The notes under the pieces are model-generated. The model was not told the DNA's origin and did not search any database. It saw nothing but the letters and a program-made list of their open reading frames with translations. A program made the translations under genes and the position numbers. Shown here piece by piece: positions 12,201 through 23,911 of a stretch of DNA of 64,000 bases. How positions within the stretch are numbered: the stretch's first letter is position 1; each line of letters begins with the position of its first letter. Source of the stretch: Lineus longissimus. Lineage: Eukaryota > Nemertea > Pilidiophora > Heteronemertea > Lineidae. The stretch lies in NCBI RefSeq assembly GCF_910592395.1, contig NC_088313.1:20600437-20664436 (forward strand), written 5' to 3'.

Positions 12201-15050
12201 CATTACTTTTCAAAGTTTGTTCCAGTATGTTCCAATCTGAACATCCAATCTTACAGTTGCATTTGGCCAATACTGTCTCATTGAGAGTTACCATTTCAAA
12301 GCTCATTTTCGATTGAAATGATTTCCCCATTCACTTAACAATCCAAAGCAATGGTTAGTATACAAAAACTCAGTTACTCAAACTAGATTAGAGTTGACAT
12401 CAAATGTGGCGGGCTTTGACCACAAAATGAACCATACTTTCCTCGATCATCAGCCTTTTATGATCGCAACGACTGCGAATTACACGCACTCTACTCGACT
12501 AATGGACATTTTTAGTAAAATTTAACGACGCTGGGTTATAACCTAAAGGCCGAAGAAAGAATTACAAGAAACTAAAGCTTTGCGTGACCCGTGAGGAAAA
12601 CTGAGAAAATGGTCATAACCAATTCCATTACCGTCATTTCGTTGGTCGTATAGATACCGTAACTGGCACTGATTATCTCAGCAATGAAAGTTTGCCATTA
12701 AAACCAATGCTAAATGGCAATTGAAAAGGGAAATTGCATCGTTAAATAACAAGAAATTACTCAGTCAGCATTGGGACATTTGACAGGATAATGGATCATT
12801 TAAGAATTGGACATAATGTAATTCTCCAAGACGACTTGGCTTTTCGTGCGTTTATCATCCAATCTTGGCAAACATCAAAATGAAGCTGCCGTAAATTACC
12901 ATTTATGAGTAGCATAGGTCACTAATAATTGTGGCTGTAGCATATGATTACGATGTCAGTTTTGCATGGCAACTTATTCCAAATACGTTTGTGGAACTTT
13001 TTCCACCACAATGTTCGAGGAGACCAGCAAGCCCGCCCTAACATTGAGATGGGTGAGGGATCTGACATCATGATTAACAAGTATACCGGAAGAAGTTGTG
13101 AGCCATCATCCATATTACGAGGCATCATCAACATAAACAGAGTATTTCACTTCGGTAATCCTACCAGTTCTAAACTCAAGATTTATCAACCCATCTGCAG
13201 AATTTGAGAATTAGCCTCGTAATTAAGAATCTACGAATGAGTAATGAGTTGCGTGAAAGTCAACAATGCTTAACTACAAAAATAGCCCACGATCTAATGA
13301 CAGTCGGGACTACTCTTAAAGTTGAGGACATTCCATTGAAATGAAATCAATCGTGGGGTTATCAGTCAAGATGGGGAAGCTAAGTAGCCCAAATAAGCCA
13401 AATGTGAATTTAACAGAGGTTCAATGACCACTTGATTGGCAGGCCCAAAGATAGAACCGAATTCGTGGTCATCACGATGTTTATACTGATGTAATGCAAA
13501 CTTGTGAGATAAAGGAGCAATATCACGTCCGACTGACCAACACTGTGGCCCGGTATAACTTGACAATCTATGACAATTGGGACTGGACTGCGTAATGTTG
13601 GCCATAATGACTTCTCCGCCTAACAATTTCTGGATGTCCTCCCCTGGAAGCATCCTCACGCCCCTGCAGTCCAGCTGGGCTGCCACCCACTTAGGTGTGA
13701 CATGGAGACACGCAATGGTATTCATCATATCGCTTTCTTATAAAGAGTTGAGGTTGACTGTTTGGTGTATCCGTGCTGTTGAGTGACAAGAGAAAGAATT
13801 CCTAAAATGCGGAGATTCTGTTAATTTTGATACGTATTTCATTGGGGCGTTGCTACACGGTGGCATCCTGACTCTCATGCGCTGGCGTCACCACTATCGA
13901 GCTATTGAGGGAAAACAAAATTGAACACTGACTTCATTACAATAGAGTAGCCTAACACTATTGGCCTACCACTATCTAGTCTATACACCTCAGCATTCGA
14001 GGTGAAATCTGGGAGGATATCCAATAACAGTGCTTGGCTTGCCAAAGAAATATGGTTAACAGATTCGTAAAGAATATGAATTGATGGCTAACATAGTTGG
14101 AAAATCATATCTTTGCCCCAATTTTTGCCGCGGTATCGATAGAGCTAATGGTGCATACGTCATGTCGAAGTGTTCTGATATTCCTTGCACCTTTTATGAA
14201 GTAACTCTTTTACCAGCCACTTTTACTATAAATCATCTAATGAATATGTGTGAGGTGTTTAAAATCCACCCGATTACACCTTACCTCACACCTTCTATCA
14301 AGAAATATGAATGTTTTTATCAGTAAAATCCACATCATCTATAGTTGTCAGATTAGAACGACAATCAAAAACACACTTAGAAAGAGATTGGAATAAAATG
14401 CAGCCTCGGTGAACCACGACAATTGTGGTCGTGTCCACGAATCGAAGATTTGCATAAAATTTCAATTTTTCAATCAAATGAATGGCGTTAGTTTTCTTAA
14501 TCATGATGACATGCCCAGATTTCGAGATCAAGGAAGGCAATGTCGCCGAGGCTATTACTGGTCTTAATAGAGATGGTTGCATTATCCGCGGTATTAGTGT
14601 AAAGATGTGTCTGAATGACTGGACACAGCCGTTAAGGAGGACCCATTGTCCTTGCTGCATCTCGTGAGATTGCCCGTCTTATTTTAATTCGATTCCATCC
14701 AGTTAATATCTTCAGGCGACACTTGGGCACGAATGAAAACATTCGGTCGCCCAACATAGCATAATAGGCCATAATAAGTTTGGATTGCGAGGTCCGTCAT
14801 CAAATAACGCCATGAAAAATGATTCAATTCCAAAAGGAAGTGCGGCCATTGTTGCGGAAGTGAACGTAGATCGATGCCATTGTTGCAGGCGTGCGCAAAC
14901 ACTTACATTCCCGATATAAGAGGTCGAGTTATTGATAAGATATATTTAATGGCGAAGTAATGTTTTGAGAAGGTGTTGTCATACAATGTCGCAGTATTAG
15001 ATATTTTGTTGAACCTCACGCATATCTTTGAGAAAACGTAACCAGATCTT
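9282..15050. other. Gene-poor spacer between Emx and KCTD9
   Basis: I see no recognisable gene in this 5.8 kb. A short stretch at about 9300-9415 reads like protein on the plus strand, ending with FNNLREKLKTM, but matches no family I know and has no clear splice sites. Two 120-codon open frames on the minus strand (13366-13728 and 14298-14660) have no family features. The spacer may hold cis-regulatory DNA for the neighbouring developmental gene, but that is inference. Confidence 0.5.
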
Positions 15051-16385
15051 GTTATTATTATTAATATTATCATAATCATTATTGTCTTAAAAGGGGACTG
15101 TAGGTAGGAGCAGAGGGGCTGATTTGGCCATCTTAAGTTGACTAATATACACAGTAAGGGCCCTTGATCATGTCCGATTCACCACTAAATAATATTCCTC
15201 GCACAAGCGTGAATCATTTCGACGTACTGTGAGATGTGAGAGACCCCTATTGACATCTTCGTGTAACTTTATCTCCTAAAACTATTTCTTTTGACATCGT
15301 TGACCTCGGTTCTAAAAACATTTATCAAATCGCCTCTTGAACGTTAAAATCAGCTTCAAGCATTATCGAAAATATCCCTGAGCTATATAAATACGACATA
15401 ATGAGAACAACCGGTACAAATATCGAAATATAAGATACTTTCGAACTATTTCGGCAAATCACCCTGACACCTACGCGACCTAGTCACTCACGGACTGATA
15501 TTGCAATATGGCGACGACTTGAATGGTGTCAGAGGGATAACATCCCTCGCGCTGCGTTTTTACTATGAGTATGAAAGGCAAAGAAAATCCGGTTAACATG
15601 AAAGTCTTGATGGCTCAGCGGTTAGAGGGCTTGACTTTCGATCAGGTGGTCGCTAGTTCGACTCCCGATGTTTTTCCTCATGTTTTTTTTCCTTTCTTGT
15701 TTATTTCATTCATGCACACTCATCCTTGTGTAGAAGTAGAAAATGTCCCCCAGGAAAAATTTCCAGCCCTTTTTGTCGGATTAGAACACACCGGGATCGT
15801 TCGATGAGAAATGCAGTGACCGAACTCTCTTCTTCCGGCTCCTTGGTCCGCCCTTGTTTGAATTGTTATTATTATTAATATTATCATAATCATTATTGTC
15901 TTATAAGGGGACTATTGGTAGGAGCAGAGTGGCGAATTTGGCCGTCTTTAGTTGACTAATATACACAATAAGGGCCCTGGATCATGCCAGATTCACCACT
16001 AAATAATTTATTCCTCGTACAAGCGTGAATCGTTTAGACGTACTGTGAGATGTGAGAGACCCCTATTGACATCTTCGGGTAACTTTATCTCCTAAAACTA
16101 TTTCTTTTGACATCGCTGACCTCGGTTCTAAAAACATTTATCAAAACGCCTCTTGAACGTTAAAATCAGCTTCAAGCATTATCGAAAATATCCCTGAGCT
16201 ATATAGATACGACATAATGAGAACAACCGGTACAAATATCGAAATATAAGATACTTTCGAACTATTTCGGCAAATCACCCTGACACCTGCGCGACTTAGT
16301 CACACACGGACTGATATTTCAATATGGCGACGACTTGAATGGTGTCAGAGGGATAACATCTCTCGCACAGCGGTCTTACTGTGCG
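15051..16385 (+). repeat. Array A of the ~814-bp repeat family (1.65 units)
   Basis: The first unit begins at 15051 (GTTATTATTATTAATATTAT) and the same sequence restarts at 15865, a period of 814 bases. The second copy stops near 16385, just before the position of the tRNA-like module. The two copies differ by scattered substitutions and small indels. The array is related to the larger one at 25641-30229: both contain GAACTATTTCGG, CCTGCGCGAC or a close form, ATCGAAATATA, and then ACATGAAAG followed by a tRNA-like segment, in the same order. Confidence 0.85.
15604..15675 (+). other. tRNA-like module with T-run in array A
   Basis: This segment has an A-box-like TGGCTCAGCGGTTAGAGGG, an anticodon-arm-like hairpin (CTTGA, loop CTTTCGA, TCAGG; apparent anticodon TTC), a B-box-like AGTTCGACTCC and a following TTTTT at 15671. 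The acceptor stem does not close, so it is unlikely to be a working tRNA. It is better read as an internal Pol III promoter or a tRNA fossil inside the 814-bp unit. Confidence 0.55.
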
Positions 16386-16660
16386 AGTTTGTTCAAAAGG
16401 CATTTTTTCAAAATATCAATAATAAAGCTAATTTATTGATAAAATGGTTTATAAATGTATAAGAATCATTGTAAATAAAAGAATATATTGCTTTTTGAAT
16501 GTTTAGTTTTTATTTTAGTTAAGAAATGGTCTGCGAATTATCCCAGCACTTCCGTTACTATTTTTAGCAACAATGGTGTTGATAAATCGTGGTTGATCAA
16601 TTTCTGTTGTTTATTTCTTGTCAATTTGCCATCAGGCAAAGATATCCTGTGGCTTTTATT
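16386..16660. promoter_or_regulatory. Presumed KCTD9 promoter and 5' UTR
   Basis: This AT-rich stretch lies between the end of repeat array A and the KCTD9 start codon. No TATA box or other element stands out, and the transcription start cannot be placed from the sequence. Confidence 0.35.
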
Positions 16661-19600
16661 ATGAAAAGAGTAACCTTGTTTCTGTGGGGCACAAGGAACA
16701 ATGGAAAGGTATGAACGTGTAATGGGTTGGGTGTTGTTGTCGAAATTGTTCATTCATTCTTTTGATATTATTTTCCATGTAAAATTGTAATTTGTACTAG
16801 GCCTTTATTCACTGTGCAATGTACAGTACTGACTTGGCCTATACAGAATCTGTATGCATTTTTCATGTAGGTCATGTCGGTCTCTGCTCTTATGTTGTTT
16901 GCGCAGCGCATGGAAATGGCAAGGGGATGATCTCCACCCATGTCGTCTGTCTGACTCTGAGTACTTTGTGGTATGGTTATGAACTTATGGTATGGCAACC
17001 ACCATCGTGACCATGGACCGGACGGTCATGGTCCCAATCCCATGCATGCATGGACTCGGTGAAGAAGAGGTTGTGTCCTGGTGCAGTGGACGTGGTTAGA
17101 CTGACCGTCCAGTGAAGAGAGCACGGAACTTTGGTTCCAGATATGACGACGTAACAGTTTGTCCATAGGCCTAACTAACCAATCAGCTGACAGAGCGAAC
17201 TATCACAACATAACATAACTGTCCTTCTTAAACTCTTTGCAGATAATTTGTGTACAGGATTCAGATAGTTTAGAAGATGTCCTGGCTAATGCTGGTCAGA
17301 AGTTGGGCATCTCTGCCGCTCGTATCTTTACAGAGAAAGGAGGAGAGGTGGACGATGTAGCTCTTCTCCGAGACGATGAGGTCCTTTTTGTGTCTCAAGA
17401 TGAAACCGCTGGTAAGATTGACTAAAAGTTTTTGGTGATTATGGCAAACTACATTTCTCAATTTTTCACTTCGCAGTCTCCATTGTCACATTAAGTTTGA
17501 CTGTGACATCATTAGGGTGCGTTGAACACAGATATATGAACAGAGATATGATTTCACTCTGGCCATCATGGGTTCGAGTGATGTCTCATCTATCCAGTGC
17601 ATAATAGTACCATAATGCATGGTATCATATACCATGAGAAGCTATCACTGTTGTGCCCAAGAGCAAATGATAAGGTGACAGGTTTACCTCAACCTTTTAT
17701 ACCCGAGGTGTTGGTTTGAACCGTGAAAGTCGGTGCCTCCTATTCGGTGGATGCTGGTACCCTATTCTAAAACCTTCTCTGCCTTTCGCAGATTTGAGCT
17801 CATCGACAGAATCTACCCTGAATGATCACTACCCAATGCTAGCTGTTGAAGAAGGCGACTGGGTGACGCTAAATGTTGGAGGACGTTATTTCACCACGAC
17901 TAGAAGAACTTTGACAGCTAATGAACCTGACTCCATGCTCGCCAAAATGTTTGATAACTCAAAACCCACAGGTGTGTAATCAAACATTCTGTGTTCAGTC
18001 TCGATTTTAGTACGGAGACCCAACAATTCTGTGTTGATTTTAATTCTATCACAACTTAAATTGTACTACATGTAGTTGTCCACACAAAACGTGTTGAAAA
18101 CTCTTTGGTTCAATTCATTCAAATCAGACATAGCCTGGGTGTATGTAACTCAATCCCTCTTGCATGATAATTATGACCTCCTTCAGGGCTGAATTGGACT
18201 AGTCGGAAAGATCCTAATGGAGCATACCTGATAGACAGAAGTCCAGATTACTTTGAACCTATACTCAACTACCTAAGACACGGGCAGCTCATACTGAATA
18301 AAGGCATTAATCCTCTTGGTAAGTTTTTTCTCTCTTTTAACTCTCCCATGGTTTTTACTTTGGTCAAATTCTCACACTTACTTTTCCTTTTATGAGCAAA
18401 CTTTGGCAGGACTAGTCGGGATAGCCATGCTAGGTGTGGAAAAGTTGTCCTTCAGGAAGTTCAGTCACAGTCACGCCAGTGGCATCGTGAAGAGTGTCCA
18501 ACTTGTGATCAGATGATCATGGGTTCAAAGCTCAGCCAGTGCTTTTCATTTCATATTGTGCACAAATGGTGATTAGATGTCATTATTTACAAGAAGCCTG
18601 CTCATTTTGGTAAGGGCTCTGTACAAAATGCATGTTACTTAATCTGTCTTATCTACATGTTAGGTGTTTTAGAAGAAGCCAAGTTCTTTGGTATCATGGG
18701 TCTAGCAGAAGATTTGGATTCTATAATCAATGTAAGTCAAATCTCCTGTCGTGAACAATAACCAATATGAAAGACCTCCTTGGCTCCAGACCTTGAAAAA
18801 TTGGAGGACACAAGTTGAGTTACTTTGAAAGAGCCGTATGTTTGGATGATCGTTTATATGGTTTGTTGAAATTGGAGAGAACGTCGTTTGCTCCTGCAAT
18901 AACGAGCCAGTAACAATCACATCTTGATAAATGGACAGCGTGACCCTCAACAGCATTCATCACAGAACAGGACAGTGAGAACAAGTAAAGTCTGTTGGAA
19001 GCTCAAACATAATTGGCTGGACAGCTGTTGGAAATCCGTTGCTTGCCGTGTGTAAGAACATGTTGGTGCTATAATCCCTGGTGGTTCCTGTCACCATGTT
19101 CATTTTGATGAACTTTTGTCCTTTCTGTCTTCAGGAAGACGAGCCTCCTGGCGACCAGACCCCCATCACCAGAAGAGAATTTGCTTTATCTTTGATGTTC
19201 ACTTCATCAAATAGTCAACTTAGATGCCAGGTACGTCAGTGTTGAATTCATTATTGGTGAAACCCTACGAATTGATCAATATTTGATTTGTATGGAGAAT
19301 GTATAGCTGAAGTTGTGAACATTATTGACCCCTTCATCAATTCTTTCAGGGAATGAACTTCTCTGGTGCTGATTTATCAAGGCTAGATCTGCGGTATGTG
19401 AATTTCAAGCATGCAACATTAAAGAAGGCAAAGCTAGCCGGGACGAATCTATCCTGTTGCAACTTCGAGCGAGCAGACCTGTCACAAGTCATACTGGATG
19501 GTGCCAATCTTCTGGGGGCAAAGTTTCTCTGTGCTAATTTGGAAGGTGCTTCAATGAGAGGGTGTAATTTTGAAGATCCTGCAGGGAGTCGTGCCAATAT

Positions 19601-20338
19601 GGAAGGTATGTTCTTTACGATGTTGTTTTCAGCTGACCTCGACAAAAGTGGACTTTGCCTTGATATGATTCCTACCCATGGAGTGCTACCCTCTTGTGAT
19701 TCATTCCCATGTAATGCTGCCCTCCTGTAATGAAGGAATGGCCTGTTTTTCGGTTACAGGGGTGGCTAGGAATGTGACTATGCTTGATTGAGGATCAGGA
19801 CATGAGGGGAACATACATCATTGGCCTGTAACTGATGACAACAAATTTGGGCGAGTTTAACTCTGGGAAAATCGCTCCCAATCACTCATTGTAAACTCCG
19901 TCCCACATGTTGAGCTTGTACACTTTTAACTATCTCCCTTTCCATCTCGCAGGTGCCAACATGAAGTCTGTCGACCTTGAAGGGAGCCACATGGCAGCTG
20001 TCAACTTACGTGTGGCAACTTTAAAGAATGCCAACCTTCAGAACTGCGACCTGAGAGCTGCTGTTCTTGCTGGAGCGGATCTTGAGGTGTGTTTTCTCCA
20101 GATTTTGATGAGTGTTTCTATGTGCCACGATGGTTATGTTATGCCAGTTAGGTTTATTGGCCCAATGACTCCCATCTTCAGTCAAAATATAGAGCTAATC
20201 AGTGATGTTTGAACATTTCAGAACTGTGACCTCTCTGGGTGTGACCTGCAAGAAGCCAATCTCCGAGGCGCCAATCTGAAGGGTGCAACGTTTGAACTGA
20301 TGCTGAATCCTCTCCACATGTCGCAGACCATCAGATGA
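16661..20338 (+). CDS. KCTD9: KCTD9, BTB and pentapeptide-repeat protein, complete (9 exons)
   Basis: Exons: 16661-16708, 17243-17411, 17792-17971, 18187-18318, 18664-18731, 19135-19230, 19350-19605, 19953-20086 and 20222-20338. All introns are GT/AG, all phases agree, and the total is 1200 nt for 399 residues (human KCTD9 has 389). Exon 1 is only 48 nt and encodes [16 protein letters not shown], which aligns with the human start and decides the initiation codon. Domains: an N-terminal ubiquitin-like KHA segment (about 1-70), a BTB/T1 domain (about 90-190, with [14 protein letters not shown] and [14 protein letters not shown]), then pentapeptide repeats of the A(D/N)LXX type (about 230-385, for example [16 protein letters not shown]) ending HMSQTIR. 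KCTD9 is a substrate adaptor for CUL3 ubiquitin ligase; that role comes from the family. Introns carry SINE pieces. Nothing is broken. Confidence 0.97.
17545..17605 (+). mobile_element. SINE fragment in KCTD9 intron 2
   Basis: A B-box-like CATGGGTTCGAGTG followed by a short tail resembles the heads at 8990 and 18481 but is more decayed. The call rests on this similarity alone. Confidence 0.4.
18481..18545 (+). mobile_element. tRNA-derived SINE head in KCTD9 intron 4
   Basis: GAAGAGTGTCCAACTTGTGA and CATGGGTTCAAAGCTC match the SINE head at 8990-9050 base for base over most positions. It is oriented with the gene. Confidence 0.6.
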
Positions 20339-20859
20339 CAGTGACGCCACCTATTGGAAAATCTTGCCATGCATTTCTCGTGTGTACTTGATGTAAACAA
20401 TCATATCAGTATGTATCATATCTTAAAGAGGGAATGATTCACACTCGGCTGAATGTATTTTGTCCTGTAGGAAGGTTATGGTATCGATGAAATTCAGAAG
20501 ACCTCAATAATCCTGTCTTCTATTGTGGGGGTGGATGATCATGAATACTTGCTATTGCTATAGTCAAAATGTTCCTATATTTATGTATGCATTGGTCACT
20601 GTGATGCAGGGAGATTAGGTAGGAGGGAGGTGTGTAAGTGTAAGTTTCATCAAGTGCCCGATAGGTGTCTCTGTTTATCTCACAATGCACAGTTCATGCT
20701 TGCACAAGGGCTTCTTCATTCTCTAGTCAAACGGGGCCCAGTTCCCTATAACTGAGCATATTAGTCAAGTGGGTATGACGAACTGGACATCCTAGCTCCT
20801 GCCTCGAGTACTCCATTTAGCATGATGGTTGTCCTTATATAATGTATAATCAAAGTATC

Positions 20860-20865
20860 AATAAA
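20860..20865 (+). promoter_or_regulatory. Poly(A) signal of KCTD9
   Basis: AATAAA lies 522 bases after the KCTD9 stop. A second AATAAA at 21484-21489 could serve a longer 3' UTR that would include the dispersed repeat at 21169. Confidence 0.6.
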
Positions 20866-21168
20866 ACTTTCAGCATTGGTTGATTATGTTAAAGTTGTTT
20901 AGCAATTCGCTATCGTGCATTTCAGCAACACTGACACTATGGCAGGTCACAGTGTCATGGTGCAATGCATTGCCATTGCGTAAAATCATCTTGGAATCAC
21001 CTGTATCATGTATATTTGAAACAGATTAGTCAATTTTACTAATATTTTTGTCTCTGATGTGAACTAACATGTATAAATTATTGTTAATGTAATGTGGACG
21101 TCGTGAGATGTAATCTCTTTTTTAAAGTTTGAATTTGTGTCTGCATCAGTTTCAGGGTTATTTTTAGT

Positions 21169-21261
21169 TTCAAGTAATCGAGTAGTTCCATCTTTTTAGC
21201 CCAGATGGCGCCAACTGAGGTCCCCTGTCTGAGGCTGATGAGGAAACTCACGAAACTCTAT
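21169..21261 (+). repeat. 93-bp dispersed repeat, copy 1, with hammerhead-like core
   Basis: This segment is about 90% identical to 24580-24671. It contains GTC at 21220-21222, CTGATGA at 21235-21241 and CGAAAC at 21251-21256, the order and approximate spacing of a hammerhead ribozyme core. A short stem I (CC-T pairing with AGG) can be drawn, but stems II and III are weak. A GAAA-tetraloop hairpin TGAG/CTCA at 21239-21250 competes with that fold. Confidence 0.7.
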
Positions 21262-21673
21262 TGGGGAGATGTAATCTCTTTTTCACCCAATCATGTATAG
21301 AACTGTTCAATGTTAAGCTGGGAAAGACTGGCAATTCTCTGCAGGAAGCAAGATTTGATAGTCATGTAGAACTTGCAGCAGTTGTCAATTTCACCAACAC
21401 CCTTGCATGATTTTCTGTTGATGCCGTTGCAATTGCTTGCCACATTCATTTGGCCCCCGAGGAAACCAACTCATGTTGATTTGAATAAATATTTTTTTTA
21501 ATATGATACTTGTCTTCTTCTCTTTGATTTATGATGCAGTCATGGCAGCAGTCTCTTGTCCACTACTGGGTATGAGCGTTTACTTGCCTGAGCATAGACA
21601 TCAGGCACCAAGGACATCATTTTGTGTCTTGTTCAAATTCAGTTTCTGTCTTGCTGAAGGACAATGTTTATAA

Positions 21674-22749
21674 GACCCCCTTTAGGAGGGGCTCTTAAGA
21701 TACACGTGTGTGCGGGAGTATATAATGTAAATGAAGTGAAATAAAGAGAGTAAATATTGTATATCCAACAAACAATTTTTTTTGGTTTTTCAAAATGGCG
21801 CTGAATAAATAAATCAGACCAGTTGTAGCGCTGAATTATAAATCAGACCAGTTGTAACAGGTTACGAGAACATCTAATTTAAATCTTCATGGGAATTCGC
21901 TACATATGCCTAAGAAATTGGCCAATTATATTGATATTGTTATTAGAGAAATATCCGTCCTAAATAATGACAGAAAAGGGTGGTTTATTTCAATTTTGTG
22001 GCGACATGGTCGAGGTCACGTGACATAAACAAAACAATCGCACACACCCGTCCAAAAAAGGCACTTTAAGAAAAACAAATACGTTTTTCCTGCTTAAAAC
22101 CACACTGACGACTAAGTTATTTTAGTCTACTACCCAAATCTGAAGTATCAAAATGAATTACAAACTAGAACTAGCTCTATTTAGCAAAAGTTGCGTGAAA
22201 AATTCGGGTGAGCGACATTCTGAACCCTAGCGGCCAATAATTAAACTACTTTCAGCCGTCTGCTCCGGTCTCGTTAGGGAGTTTTTCCCACATGTACGCG
22301 ATGATGACGTGCCCCATTAACAGGACGTAACATCTATTTTAAAATGCGTTTCCAAAGTATATGCATGAGGACAATCCATTTAAGTGTCGTATGTCACTGG
22401 AAACGCTCGATTCCCGTGAATAAGGACAATCACAATGTATTACATTACCAAAACAAAAATGTGTCGGAAGGAACTATATGGATGGTCCCATCACACCCGC
22501 CCCCCTCCAGCAGTATGACACAGAAGGGCTAGTTGACTGTCCACCGGGGGGGGGGGGGGGGGGTTTGGGGGGAGCTTCCCCCAACGCACTGGTAAAAACC
22601 TATGTCGACGGAGGGGGGTTTGGGGGGTGTCCCCCCATTGTAACAGCTGTAGTTGTTAGAGCTGGCACTTAACATATGCTCGTAGGGGGGTTCGGGGGAG
22701 CTCCCCCGACCTAAAGGGGGGCTCACTAAGTCCTTGACTTTACATATTA
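21674..22749. mobile_element. 1.08-kb non-autonomous element, copy 1
   Basis: This is the first of two adjacent copies (period 1077). The left end GACCCCCTTTAGGAGGGGCT and the right end, with CCTAAAGGGGGGCTC, are imperfect inverted repeats, which suggests a DNA-transposon-like or fold-back element. There is no open frame of note. The right third is very G-rich: one run of about 19 G near 22543-22561, then repeated GGGG-TTTGGGG-GAGCTTCCCC blocks that can form hairpins or G-quadruplexes. The class is unknown. Confidence 0.65.
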
Positions 22750-22750
22750 A

Positions 22751-23830
22751 GACCCCCTTTAGGAGGGGCTCTTAAGATACACGTGTGTGCGGGAGTATAT
22801 AATGTAAATGAAGTGAAATAAAGAGAGTAAGTATTGTATATCCAACAAACAATTTTTTTTGGTAAATTTCTGAATTAACTCCGTTGAGTTTACCGATTTC
22901 TCCGCGATCTTCCGGTGGTTGTTGCTATCCCATTGGTTGAAATTAAGTTAAATTAAATTTAAATCTTCATGGGAATTCGCTACATCATATGCCTAAGAAA
23001 TTGGCCAATTATATTAATATTTTTATTAGAGAAATATCCGTCCTAAATAATGACAGAAAAGGGTGGTTTATTTCAATTTTGTGTCGACGTGGTCGAGGTC
23101 ACGTGACATAAAAACAAAACAATCGCACACACCCGTCCAAAAAAGGCACTTTAAGAAAAATAAATACGTTTTTCCAGCTTAAAACCACACTGACGACTAA
23201 GTTATATTGGTCTACTGCCCAAATCTGAAGTATCAAAATGAATCACAAACTAGAACTAGCTCTATTTAGCTATAGTTGCGTGAAAAATTCGGGTGAGCGA
23301 CGTACATTCTGTACCCTAGCGGCCAATAAATAAACTACTTTCAGCCGTCTGCTCCGGTCTCGTTAGGGAGTTTTTCCCAAATGGACGCGATGATGACGTG
23401 CCCCATTAACAGGACGTAACATCTATTTTAAAATGCGTTTCCAAAGTGAATGCATGAGGACAATCCATTTAAGTGTCGTATATCACCGGAAACGCCCGAT
23501 TCCCGTGAATAAGGACAATCACAATGTATTACATTACCAAAACAAAAATGTGTCGGAAGGAACTATATGGATGGTCCCATCGCACCCCCCCCCCCCCTCC
23601 AGCAGTATGACACAGAAGGGCTAGTTGACTGTCCACCGGGGGGTTTGGGGGGAGCTTCCCCCCAACGCACTGGTAAAAACCTATGTCGACGGAGGGGGGT
23701 TTGGGGGGTGTCCCCCCATTGTAACAGCTGTAGTTGTTAGAGCTTGCACTTGACATATGCTCGTAGGGGGGTTCGGGGGAGCTCCCCCGACCTAAAGGGG
23801 GGCTCACTAAGTCCTTGACTTTACATATTA
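22751..23830. mobile_element. 1.08-kb non-autonomous element, copy 2
   Basis: Nearly identical to copy 1 along most of its length, including the ends and the G-rich tail. It differs in two ways. A stretch of about 95 bases (22862 to about 22958) is unrelated to the equivalent stretch in copy 1 (about 21781-21876), and the long G-run is only 4-6 bases while a neighbouring C-run is longer. Confidence 0.65.
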
Positions 23831-23834
23831 GAGT

Positions 23835-23911
23835 AACTGAGGATCCTTCCGAGAGGAACCCATGACCTGATTATGAAAGTGGGGCACCTGCCACTACACC
23901 ACTGATCTCCT
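23835..23911 (-). mobile_element. tRNA-like SINE fragment
   Basis: Read on the minus strand, GTGTAGTGGCAGGTGCCCC acts as an A-box-like part and TCATGGGTTCCTCTCGG as a B-box-like part, with about 35 bases between them. It directly abuts the end of the second 1.08-kb element. Confidence 0.5.

Noticed and set aside
13366-14660. Two 120-codon minus-strand open frames
   Set aside because: No recognisable domain, no matching splice sites, and composition like the surrounding spacer.
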